Shown here: positions 18,118-26,077 of the stretch, one piece after another
Numbering within the stretch: position 1 is the stretch's first letter
How the letters are laid out: each line of letters opens with the position of its first letter
NCBI GenBank assembly: GCA_021647315.1
Contig: JAKIUY010000008.1
Location: 1-64,000 of the forward strand
Direction of reading: 5' to 3'
Source of the DNA: Victivallaceae bacterium
GTDB taxonomy: Bacteria; Verrucomicrobiota; Lentisphaeria; Victivallales; Victivallaceae
Length of the DNA: 64,000 nt
Position numbers and translations under genes: made by a program
The notes under the pieces: generated by a model
Database searches by the model: none
What the model saw: the letters and a program-made list of their open reading frames with translations, nothing else
What the model was told of the DNA's origin: nothing

Positions 18118-18555
18118 ATGCAGAAACGCCATCACACTGAGAAAATTTTAGTGATTGAGGATATGGAACCGGAGGTGCTTGATACAGTTCGGGTTGAATG
18201 TCCCAAATGCGGTGCCCAAATTCTGGAAAAAGCCACTAATAAAGATAACATTGTTTGTTTCTGTTGCTTGAGGCAAATATCAGTAAAAGAATTTTCTACG
18301 AATGACCAACCTAAACCACTCTACCTGCCGAGTGGCGTTATTCGTTATTTGCTGATTATCGGCTTCGGCTTATCTGCTATTTTAGCACTTAAAAATAGTC
18401 TGTTTGATAATTCTGTTTACTTGGAGTTTTTTGTGATTCTTGCCGGGCTTATTATTGGTTATTTTGTTGCGAAAATGACCAGTCATCTAAAATATCAGGA
18501 TATAAGCTTTTATAATGTTATTACTCATCTCAAAGGGGTGCTGGTGTTGTGTTAG
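18118..18555 (+). CDS. Zinc-ribbon membrane protein, probably truncated by a frameshift
   Basis: 145 residues, not recognised. C-P-K-C (about residue 30) and C-F-C-C (about 47) form a zinc ribbon, followed by two hydrophobic helices (YLLIIGFGLSAILALKN and FFVILAGLIIGYFVAKM). The ATG at 18118 has GGGTGG upstream. The frame stops at TAG 18553-18555 just after a run of four G (18535-18538). The -1 frame continues for 44 codons to 18671 with GVVLASAGIMVLLM and YSLSCACIITFYFG, which look like two more membrane helices. One lost G would explain this. It is downstream of the GH151-like gene by 55 bp. Confidence 0.6.
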   Translation: MQKRHHTEKILVIEDMEPEVLDTVRVECPKCGAQILEKATNKDNIVCFCCLRQISVKEFSTNDQPKPLYLPSGVIRYLLIIGFGLSAILALKNSLFDNSVYLEFFVILAGLIIGYFVAKMTSHLKYQDISFYNVITHLKGVLVLC

Positions 18556-18868
18556 CATCAGCGGGAATCATGGTACTGTTGATGATCGATGGAGATATAT
18601 CTGGAGCCAAGCAGACCTACTCGCTGAGTTGTGCATGCATTATAACCTTTTATTTCGGTTCAAAAACCTAACTCAACCTTATATGAAAATGCTTGATCTA
18701 TTATTGAAGATCAAAGAATTAGTTACCGAGTGATCTCTAATGTGGGAGCCGCGAACAGGCGTTAGCCTGAATGCAGGATATCACCGGCTGGAGACGAACA
18801 GCTTCGCGACGTAGCCATCGCCTTTCATATTTTTAGCCGAGCTGGGGCTCAGAGTTCCCGGGGGGATT
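18556..18868. other. Intergenic segment after the frameshifted membrane protein
   Basis: The first 116 bases are the probable out-of-frame tail of the previous gene. The rest has a small hairpin CAGGC-GTTA-GCCTG (18756-18769) within a GC-rich stretch and a GGGGCTCAGAGTTCCCGGGG-like end near 18843. A 72-codon frame at 18515-18733 was not accepted as a gene. Confidence 0.4.
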
Positions 18869-19759
18869 TTACTTCCAGGCAAACATTGCTACTGCTAGTA
18901 ACATCAGGATGGCGGCGATAATGCGTTTAATAACGAGATGACCGGCGGTCGTTGATTCCAGATGATGGTGGCCGGCTTTGGCTATCAAAAATCCGATGAT
19001 CACTGACATGATACCGCGTGATGATTGAATTATATTACCGAATACCGGTCCGATGCTGCCGAAACAACCGAAGAGGAACAGCATGCCGGCAAACCAGCAG
19101 AGGGCGAATGGCATGGCTGGTTTGAAATTTTTCCAGCGTTGTTGGTTTGGAATTAGCACAAAAAACACTATTGCGACAATACCGCAGATAATATAATTGA
19201 GTGAAGCTGCGAGTAAAGCACTGTTAAATAGTTGCTCCTGCCCGAAAATATCAACCAGAGCTTTGATGTTGATATCAGAAAATGAGTAAAATGTACAGGC
19301 ACCAATAATCCAGATGATTGAAATAAACGGGATAGTGCTGCCGCTCCAGTTGGTCATGATTGCGCCAATGAAACAGATGATAACAGCTACCCACTGAATT
19401 GCCACAAAAGACTCGCCGTAAAAGCACCAGCTTATCAGAGCAATAATAATAATCTTCAAGCCGAGTAGCGGCGACAGCCGTGATGATTCGATATTTTTCA
19501 GTGCCATGAAAAAACATACTTGACCTAAAAGAAAAAATCCTGCACATTGAATCAATTGTGAGATGTAAACGCTTGGCGTATTGACTATCTCCTGATAGAC
19601 AAATGGTAGTAATATCAAAGCCATTCCGCCCATAATAATATGCGAGGCAATGAGTAGATGGATCGGTGAGCCGTGGCGTTGAATAAAATGCCTTGACATT
19701 AAATATGAAAAGGACTGGAAGAGCGCAGCTCCCAGTCCAAGTATTATTCCAGTTATCAT
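18869..19759 (-). CDS. EamA/DMT-family transporter
   Basis: 296 residues with about ten hydrophobic helices, the layout of drug/metabolite transporters built from two EamA repeats (for example LGLGAALFQSFSYLMSRHFI at the start, and ALCWFAGMLFLFGCFGSIGP in the second half). It resides in the inner membrane; the substrate is unknown. It starts 6 bases after the stop of the cupin lipoprotein gene and has no clear ribosome binding site, so translation is probably coupled to that gene. Confidence 0.85.
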   Translation of the reverse strand: MITGIILGLGAALFQSFSYLMSRHFIQRHGSPIHLLIASHIIMGGMALILLPFVYQEIVNTPSVYISQLIQCAGFFLLGQVCFFMALKNIESSRLSPLLGLKIIIIALISWCFYGESFVAIQWVAVIICFIGAIMTNWSGSTIPFISIIWIIGACTFYSFSDINIKALVDIFGQEQLFNSALLAASLNYIICGIVAIVFFVLIPNQQRWKNFKPAMPFALCWFAGMLFLFGCFGSIGPVFGNIIQSSRGIMSVIIGFLIAKAGHHHLESTTAGHLVIKRIIAAILMLLAVAMFAWK

Positions 19760-19765
19760 ATTAAT

Positions 19766-20452
19766 TTATTGCAGGGTGCTATCTGGTGGAGTTGATGGTA
19801 TTTTAGTTTCTTTAGGGGTCAATTCCTGAACGTTTTCAACGGTTTCTTTGCCGATGTTCTGAGCATTTTTGCCCAAAACCTTTTTGGCAATTGCTTTGTT
19901 TTGTTTTGCTTTGATTTCCTGTTCGCTTAAAACCGCAGGTTTCCGTTCCTGTAAAACTGTAATACTTTCTTTTTTATATGCCGGTGAGATATACATTAAA
20001 AATTTAAGCGTCTTTTTGCTGTTGTTTAATACATGGCGCGATTTGCCACCGGGAACGTAGATGATTTCACCGGCTGACATAATATAAGCATGTCCGTCAA
20101 CGGTCAGATTACCGCCGCCGGCGATAACATAGATTATCAGGCCACTGGTCATTGAATGTTTAATGAGCTCTTCTCCAGGTTCTACTCGGATAAACAGTAG
20201 ACTGCAGTCAGGTTTAATATCATCACGCTGTGATGAGAAGAGTTCGTAACATCCGGCTCCGGTGGTGGTGGTATGGGGCATCGGCTGAAGAGTCTTCAAG
20301 TTTTTTTCGATAACTTTCAAGCCTTTAACTGGAATCTTTACTTCCGTGGCAGTTGTTTTCGGAGCAGTTGCTTCCGGTGTAGTTGTGGAACATCCGGTAA
20401 TAGTTGCGGCTAAAAGTCCGGCAGCGATAAGTTTAATTGTCTGAAATTTCAT
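19766..20452 (-). CDS. Cupin-domain lipoprotein
   Basis: 228 residues. The signal peptide ends in a lipobox ITGCS with the lipidated Cys at residue 21, followed by a Thr/Pro-rich linker. Residues about 85-160 form a cupin: VEPGEELIKHSMTSGLIIYV, GGGNLTVDGHAYIMSAGE, YVPGGKSRHVLNN. The tail is Lys/Glu-rich. Cupins bind small ligands or metals; here His residues are few and the role is unknown. GGGA precedes the ATG. It is upstream of, and probably in one transcript with, the EamA transporter. Confidence 0.8.
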   Translation of the reverse strand: MKFQTIKLIAAGLLAATITGCSTTTPEATAPKTTATEVKIPVKGLKVIEKNLKTLQPMPHTTTTGAGCYELFSSQRDDIKPDCSLLFIRVEPGEELIKHSMTSGLIIYVIAGGGNLTVDGHAYIMSAGEIIYVPGGKSRHVLNNSKKTLKFLMYISPAYKKESITVLQERKPAVLSEQEIKAKQNKAIAKKVLGKNAQNIGKETVENVQELTPKETKIPSTPPDSTLQ

Positions 20453-20796
20453 AGTCGTTTCCCGTTTATAATTTTCATATTAGAGGTGATTGCACAAATC
20501 TGCCGTGGAGATTTTGCAATTATCTCATTAGATTGATAATAAGATATGCATGTTATAGCATTAATCAAGGGAATTTATCATTCTATCCAGTTTTTTCCTG
20601 TTTTTTATTTTAAGAATGCCGGTGATAATTGACCGTTGTAATATTATTCCAGCATGGCTGTTATTTTCAATCAAATATAAAATATAAGCAGATTCCCATT
20701 AAAGAAAAGTTGATTCTTGAAAAAAATATAATAAAAATATATTTATGCCTATCTTATGAGTTGTTTTGATGGCTGTTTTGTGCTATAATATTGGTT
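20453..20796. other. Divergent intergenic region, AT-rich
   Basis: About 340 bases between divergent start codons. It is AT-rich and holds the promoter at 20761-20789 for the rightward operon. No clear promoter boxes for the leftward cupin gene, no RNA gene and no repeat were recognised. Confidence 0.5.
20761..20789 (+). promoter_or_regulatory. Promoter giving a possibly leaderless mRNA
   Basis: TTGTTT (20761-20766), 17 bp, then TATAAT (20784-20789). The ATG of the next gene is at 20797, only 7 bases past the -10 box, exactly where transcription should begin. No ribosome binding site could fit in between. Confidence 0.55.
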
Positions 20797-21336
20797 ATGA
20801 AAGAGAGACTTACACACATTTTTTTTATAGCAGTTGTTTTGTTGTTTTTTACCGCATCGGCCAATGCCGCAGTGCGGCGTTTCCGTTTGGGTGAGATTCT
20901 CTGTGCCCAGATGAGCAAACGGATGATGTCGGTTGCCAACTGGAACAAACTTGCTTTTCCTGCTAACTATAATTCAAAGGTCTATGCAGTTGTTGTGGTT
21001 AAGCTTGACAAAGGCCGTTCATTAAGCATCTACGACTATTCTCTTAAACAGGGGTATGATACATTTCCATGTGTAGCGATACGTAAAGGCAGTGGTAGTT
21101 TTAACGCTGATACCTGGAAATTGGATAAAAGTTCTTCTGGTGACATTTATTCAATGCTGTTTATTGTCAATATTCCCGGTTACAGCAGCAGTGCAAAACT
21201 AGATTACACATTGACTTATAACTTGAGTAAGAGCGGCATAGTTAAAACCAAGCTTGACTTTAAAAATCTCTACTATTCTTCATTTACTTCGATTAACTCA
21301 ATTCCCAAGACAGGTTTACTTCAAGGTAAAAAATGA
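20797..21336 (+). CDS. Exported protein of unknown function
   Basis: 179 residues from ATG 20797. The signal peptide KERLTHIFFIAVVLLFFTAS is cleaved near ANAA. The mature part has an RRFRLGEI segment and later beta-rich sequence (VYAVVVVKLDKGRSLSIYDY, LDYTLTYNLSKSG). No family was recognised. A TTG at 20791 is also possible. Its stop overlaps the ygiQ start (ATGA, 21333-21336), so the two are translationally coupled; the meaning of that pairing is unknown. Confidence 0.75.
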   Translation: MKERLTHIFFIAVVLLFFTASANAAVRRFRLGEILCAQMSKRMMSVANWNKLAFPANYNSKVYAVVVVKLDKGRSLSIYDYSLKQGYDTFPCVAIRKGSGSFNADTWKLDKSSSGDIYSMLFIVNIPGYSSSAKLDYTLTYNLSKSGIVKTKLDFKNLYYSSFTSINSIPKTGLLQGKK

Positions 21337-23102
21337 GTGAACTTTCTCCTGAATTCATGCCCATGTCAACCGATGAAATGGTTAAACTGGGCTGGGATGA
21401 ACTTGATATCCTGATTATTACCGGTGATGCCTATGTTGACCATCCTTCCTACGGTATTGCCCTGATTGGACGTATTCTCCTGGCTGAAGGTTATAAAGTC
21501 GGTATTGTGGCTCAACCTGACTGGAGTTCTCCCGATGATCTGCTTAAACTTGGACGCCCGCGGCTGGCCTGCCTAGTCTCTTCCGGCAATATGGATTCAA
21601 TGGTCAATATTTTTACCGCGGCCCGGCGTAAACGTACTTCAGATGTCTATTCTGTTAACGGTGAAACCGGCAAACGCCCTTCGCATGCTCTGACCGTCTA
21701 CTGTCAACTGGCCAAACGGGCTTTTCGTGGATTACCGATAATTATCGGTGGCATCGAGGCGAGTTTGCGCCGCGTGGCGCATTACGATTACTGGCAGGAT
21801 AAACTGCGTCAGAGTGTAATTGTCGGGTGTAAGGCTGATGTCGCGGTTTTCGGACAGGGCGAAAGCCCAATTCTGCAGATTATTAAAAATATAGCAGCTG
21901 GCGAATCACTGGCCGGTATACCCGGGACATTTCGTCTGCTGGGTAAAAATGCCGCGGCGGAATTTAAGCCGGATGAACATTATACGCGCCTGCCGTCATG
22001 GAGTGAAATGCAGGCCGATAAGGATTGCCTGATGACCAGTACTAAACTGGTTGAACAACAGATGAACCCTTGGGGCGGTAAAGGACTTTATCAGGCCTAT
22101 GGTGAACAGCTGGTGGTTATTGAACCATCACCTGAACCGTTGACTTCAGCAGAACTTGACCGGGTTCATGAATTGCCGTTCAGCTGTATGCCGCATCCGG
22201 TATACAAAGGTCCGATTCCGGCTTTTGAGACCATCAAACATTCTATTCCGGCGGTACGTGGTTGTCCCGGCGGGTGCGCTTTCTGCGGTTTAGTTTCACA
22301 TCAGGGACGAATGGTCAGTTCCCGCAGTCATGAATCGGTGATTAAAGATGTTATGCGCATGAAGCAGCGTCCCAATTTTCGTGGTACGATCAGTGATATT
22401 GGCGGGGCTGCCGGAAATATTTATGACAGTCAGACGCTGGATATTGAAAAATGCAAAAAATGCCGGCGTTCATCATGCCTTTTCCCAAAAATATGTCCTA
22501 ACTATATCTGTGACGGCAAGAGCTTGGTAAAACTGTTACGCGAAGTACGCTCTATTCCCGGGGTTAAACATCTGCATATCAATTCCGGGATTCGATTAGA
22601 CCTTGCGGTTCAACAGCAGGAATTAAGCCGCGAACTGATTCAACATCATGTTTCAGGGCACATGAAGGTAGCTCCCGAACATCTTCATCCAGATGTAGTG
22701 AGAATGATGCGTAAAAATCCGGCCGATGACTTTTATAAGTTTATGGTCATGTTTGAAGAAGAGAGCCGTGCCGCTGGCAAGGAACAGTATCTGATTCCGC
22801 TCTTTATTTCAAATTTCCCAGGCTGTACTGAACGTGAAATGAAGACGGTAGATGATTTTTTGAACCGCAACAACTGGAGTCCGCAACAGGTGCAGGATTA
22901 TATCCCGTTACCGATGACCATGGGGGCGGCGATGTATTATACCGGCAAAGACGCTGATGGTAATACTATTAAGGTCAATCGCGGGTTAAAAGAACGTCGA
23001 CCGCAGATTAATGCGTTGAAACGTCACCGTAGCCGTGATTACGGGAAACGCAACCCACGCCAGCAAGGCGGCAGACGTCGCCGTCCATCCAAAAATAGTT
23101 AA
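21333..23102 (+). CDS. ygiQ: YgiQ-family radical SAM protein
   Basis: 589 residues. The N-terminal domain begins LDILIITGDAYVDHPSYGIA, as in UPF0313/YgiQ proteins. The radical SAM motif C311-x3-C315-x2-C318 (RGCPGGCAFCG) binds a 4Fe-4S cluster; a further Cys group CKKCRRSSCLFPKICPNY follows. The C-terminal tail is Arg/Lys-rich. The reaction of the family is not established. The start overlaps the previous gene by four bases. Confidence 0.93.
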   Translation: MSELSPEFMPMSTDEMVKLGWDELDILIITGDAYVDHPSYGIALIGRILLAEGYKVGIVAQPDWSSPDDLLKLGRPRLACLVSSGNMDSMVNIFTAARRKRTSDVYSVNGETGKRPSHALTVYCQLAKRAFRGLPIIIGGIEASLRRVAHYDYWQDKLRQSVIVGCKADVAVFGQGESPILQIIKNIAAGESLAGIPGTFRLLGKNAAAEFKPDEHYTRLPSWSEMQADKDCLMTSTKLVEQQMNPWGGKGLYQAYGEQLVVIEPSPEPLTSAELDRVHELPFSCMPHPVYKGPIPAFETIKHSIPAVRGCPGGCAFCGLVSHQGRMVSSRSHESVIKDVMRMKQRPNFRGTISDIGGAAGNIYDSQTLDIEKCKKCRRSSCLFPKICPNYICDGKSLVKLLREVRSIPGVKHLHINSGIRLDLAVQQQELSRELIQHHVSGHMKVAPEHLHPDVVRMMRKNPADDFYKFMVMFEEESRAAGKEQYLIPLFISNFPGCTEREMKTVDDFLNRNNWSPQQVQDYIPLPMTMGAAMYYTGKDADGNTIKVNRGLKERRPQINALKRHRSRDYGKRNPRQQGGRRRRPSKNS

Positions 23103-23166
23103 GTCCTGTTAGTCGCAAAAAAATAAGATTTCAAGCGTTTAAAGTATAACTTTCATAATATAAAGA

Positions 23167-24393
23167 TTACTTCGTCTTCTCATTTGGATATTTTGTCCAG
23201 GTCACTGCATAGAATAATACTGCGTCGCCATAGAGAAAACCAGTTAAATATTCTTTATTCAGTGGGATATTTCTTCCAAACCATGCAAGTAACGGGCTAT
23301 TTTTACCTGATGCGATTATTGTGTGAATTAATGGTGATACTATATACAGTTGTTGAGCCAGTCGTTTGAGACGAACCTGATCATTTACAGCTATAGCTGC
23401 ACCGATACCGACTCCGCTTGCCGTGCTTCCGATACCAAAGAATATTGGCCCTGAATCGATATCACCACCAGATGGAGTTTTAGCACCTTTGGGCCATTCA
23501 GAGAAGCCAGCCGCATACGGAAGCTCTATCCAATGAGCTTTGACGTAATTATCGTACAATTTTTGTGCTTCAGCCGGTCTTAAATTAGCAAACAGGCATA
23601 TCTGCATTGAAATATCACAACCTCGCGAATTACTCTCTGGAAAGGCACGAGGCAACCCAGTAGTTTTAAACACAATATTTTTATTTCTCCATGCTAGATG
23701 TGCGTTAAGCAAGGCAGACGTAACAGATTGTTTTGTCTCATGTTCCCAAAGACTAAGTGATAGCAATGCCATGATTGTATCAAAATACCAGGTATATGTG
23801 GGATATGAATCAATATATGCACCTTTTTTACTCTTTAATGCATTGAGTAAAAGCTGGGGAATATGGTTATGCAATTTTTTGTAACGTCCGTCTTTGCTAA
23901 CAAGGGCATAATTGGCTAAAGCTAGATTCAGGGTGGATAGGAATGTTCCATGTCTACTGTAGCTCTTCATTTGCATAATATCTCCACCTGGCGCATGGAT
24001 AAATTCGGCAACAATTGGAATGACTGCATCAAGCAGTTTTCTTATTTGGCGTGCGGCATGTTCCTGTTTTATTTTACCTGACAGTGCTAAGTTTGTATAA
24101 GCTAAAGCAGGAATAGTGAAAGGATAAAGCTTGCCTTCCGGAAATCCTTTACACTCTTTTAATGCTATTATCTTATAACGTTTCGGGTGTTCGAGCCAAC
24201 GGTCAAATTCTTTTAGAAGATGATCGGTAGCAACGGCAATAGCTTTGGTTGCCGTTGGTAATTTAAATCTACTTGTTTGTGCACTATTAAGCAGTTTTTG
24301 ACTTGCAGTATCAGTTGCATTTTGGGCAAAAATTGGCGTTAGACAGTAAACATGCAAATTCAGTAATAGTATCGAAAATAATAATTTTCTCAT
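23167..24393 (-). CDS. Exported protein, alpha-helical toroid type, function unknown
   Basis: 408 residues with a signal peptide (MRKLLFSILLLNLHVYCLTP, cleavage near FAQ). The rest is strongly helical with spaced aromatic and Gly-Pro motifs: SYPTYTWYFDTIMAL, GLPRAFPESNSRGCD, GPIFFGIGSTASGVGIGAA. This recalls (alpha/alpha)6 barrels such as glycan lyases or linalool-dehydratase-like proteins, but no family was confirmed. AGAGGT precedes the ATG. It starts 16 bases after the DEAD-box helicase gene on the same strand, so both may share a transcript. Confidence 0.7.
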   Translation of the reverse strand: MRKLLFSILLLNLHVYCLTPIFAQNATDTASQKLLNSAQTSRFKLPTATKAIAVATDHLLKEFDRWLEHPKRYKIIALKECKGFPEGKLYPFTIPALAYTNLALSGKIKQEHAARQIRKLLDAVIPIVAEFIHAPGGDIMQMKSYSRHGTFLSTLNLALANYALVSKDGRYKKLHNHIPQLLLNALKSKKGAYIDSYPTYTWYFDTIMALLSLSLWEHETKQSVTSALLNAHLAWRNKNIVFKTTGLPRAFPESNSRGCDISMQICLFANLRPAEAQKLYDNYVKAHWIELPYAAGFSEWPKGAKTPSGGDIDSGPIFFGIGSTASGVGIGAAIAVNDQVRLKRLAQQLYIVSPLIHTIIASGKNSPLLAWFGRNIPLNKEYLTGFLYGDAVLFYAVTWTKYPNEKTK

Positions 24394-24409
24394 TATTACC
24401 TCTTATTAT

Positions 24410-25990
24410 TTACCTGGACGAATAACTCCGGTTTGGGCGGCGCGAGTTGTTACGGTTGCCGCCGGAACGGGAGTTGCTGTTGCGTTGGTTTGAGTATGAC
24501 GGTTGTTGTTTCGGTGGATTTTTAGGCCGTGGCGGCATGACCACCATCTCTTCTTCAGGCATGATACATTTAATTTCATGACCGATATACTCTTCAATGG
24601 CACTTAATGCGTAGGCACCGTATTCACAGGCAAAACTGATCGATTTGCCGGTTTCTCCCGCCCGTCCAGTTCTGCCAATACGATGAACATAATCTTCGGA
24701 GCGTTCAGGAAGATCATAATTGATGACATGAGAAATTCCATCGACATGAATACCGCGGGCCGCGACATCGGTCGCGATAACAACTTTTACATCGCCGTTA
24801 CGGAAACGTTCGAGAATTTTGATGCGTCTATCCTGCGGCACATCGCCGGAGAGCTGGCGGCATTCAACACCATAAGCTGTCAGATTTTTTGCCAGACGGT
24901 CATTCATATCTTTGCGGTTACCGAAGACCAACATTCTTTCGATTTTTTCGTTATTAATTAACCAGATCAGCAGTGGTAGTTTTTCGTCGCGTGATATGGT
25001 ATAAAAAACCTGTTCTATCAGATCAGTAACGACCTGTTCCGGTTCAATTTCCTGCGAGACAGGATCAACCATCCAATTGCGGACCAGACGCATGATTTTT
25101 TCATCAAAGGTGGCACTGAAGAGCATGGTCTGGCGTTTTTCCGGTTTCGGCAGGCGGCTGACGATACGTCGGACATCTGGAATAAATCCCATGTCAAGCA
25201 TCCGGTCGGCTTCATCGATAACCAGAAATTCAGCTTTACCTAAGTCCAGGTGGCGGCTGCTTGAGTAGTCGATAATCCGCCCGGGGGTACCGATAAGAAT
25301 ATCAATGGGTTCATTGAGGCGGTCGCGCTGTCCTTTATGGTCCATACCACCAAAAATAACTAGATTATTGAGTGGGGTATATTTACAGAGCAACTCAGCA
25401 TCTTTATGAATCTGGATTGCCAGTTCGCGGGTTGGTGCTAAAACCAGTGCCCGGCAGGTGCCTGGACGGCGGTCAGTCAGTGGGTTGTTGAGCATGTGAT
25501 TAATCATGCCGATCAGGAATGCCGCAGTTTTGCCGGTTCCGGTTTGAGCTTTACCGGTCAGATCATGTTTTTCAAGCAGTACCGGCAGTGATTTCGCCTG
25601 GATTGGGGTGCAGTATTTGAATTCAATATCCTGGAGCCCGAAGAGAATATCTTCGTGAATCGGCAGATCGGTAAATCTTACTTCGCCCTCTTTAACGAGC
25701 ACCTCAATAAGTTTTTCCGGCTTGGTTGGTATAACCTTTGGTTGGTTTTGTTGCTTTTGCTGCTGCCCGGAAGTTTTTTGCTTCCGCCGGTTATTTGGTT
25801 TACGTTTATGGTTCGGGCGGTTTGCTTCTGCCGGTTTTGAGTGACGTCTGTTTTTCTCCTGTGAATCTGATTTCAGTGGAGCCTGCTGACCCTTATGACG
25901 GCGTGGTTCATTATGAGTTTGTGGCACTGGCGGTGCAGATGATTTTACTCCGAACAGTTTTTTTATGTTTGTTGTTAGTCGTTTTATCAA
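24410..25990 (-). CDS. DEAD-box ATP-dependent RNA helicase (RhlE-like)
   Basis: 526 residues. A basic, Gln/Arg-rich N-terminal extension (1-100) precedes the core: Q motif YCTPIQ (126-131), Walker A AQTGTGKT (148-155), PTRELA, DEAD (259-262) with FLVIDEADRMLDMGF, SAT, and HRIGRTGRAG. The tail is Arg/Asn/Ser-rich, as in RhlE/CsdA-type helicases, and would bind RNA. Likely role: ribosome assembly or mRNA turnover. The start is TTG at 25990 with AAGGAAA upstream; no earlier or nearby ATG is available. Confidence 0.93.
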   Translation of the reverse strand: MIKRLTTNIKKLFGVKSSAPPVPQTHNEPRRHKGQQAPLKSDSQEKNRRHSKPAEANRPNHKRKPNNRRKQKTSGQQQKQQNQPKVIPTKPEKLIEVLVKEGEVRFTDLPIHEDILFGLQDIEFKYCTPIQAKSLPVLLEKHDLTGKAQTGTGKTAAFLIGMINHMLNNPLTDRRPGTCRALVLAPTRELAIQIHKDAELLCKYTPLNNLVIFGGMDHKGQRDRLNEPIDILIGTPGRIIDYSSSRHLDLGKAEFLVIDEADRMLDMGFIPDVRRIVSRLPKPEKRQTMLFSATFDEKIMRLVRNWMVDPVSQEIEPEQVVTDLIEQVFYTISRDEKLPLLIWLINNEKIERMLVFGNRKDMNDRLAKNLTAYGVECRQLSGDVPQDRRIKILERFRNGDVKVVIATDVAARGIHVDGISHVINYDLPERSEDYVHRIGRTGRAGETGKSISFACEYGAYALSAIEEYIGHEIKCIMPEEEMVVMPPRPKNPPKQQPSYSNQRNSNSRSGGNRNNSRRPNRSYSSR

Positions 25991-26022
25991 AATGATATTT
26001 CCTTGTTTAATTATTATTGCTT

Positions 26023-26076
26023 CGACAGAAATATTCTGTCGGAGTCTGTTTTTTGTTACTCAGGCGGGACGCCCGA
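26023..26076. repeat. Two intercistronic hairpins between valS and the DEAD-box gene
   Basis: CGACAGAA-ATA-TTCTGTCG (26023-26041) has perfect 8-bp arms. CTCAGGCG-GGA-CGCCCGAG (about 26058-26076) has one mismatch and begins directly after the valS stop. No U-run follows on either strand, so these look like processing or stabilising stem-loops rather than terminators. Confidence 0.6.
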
Positions 26077-26077
26077 G

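Noticed and set aside
18515-18733. 72-codon frame after the zinc-ribbon protein
   Set aside because: It is in a third frame, overlaps the better-supported continuation of the membrane protein, and lacks a ribosome binding site.
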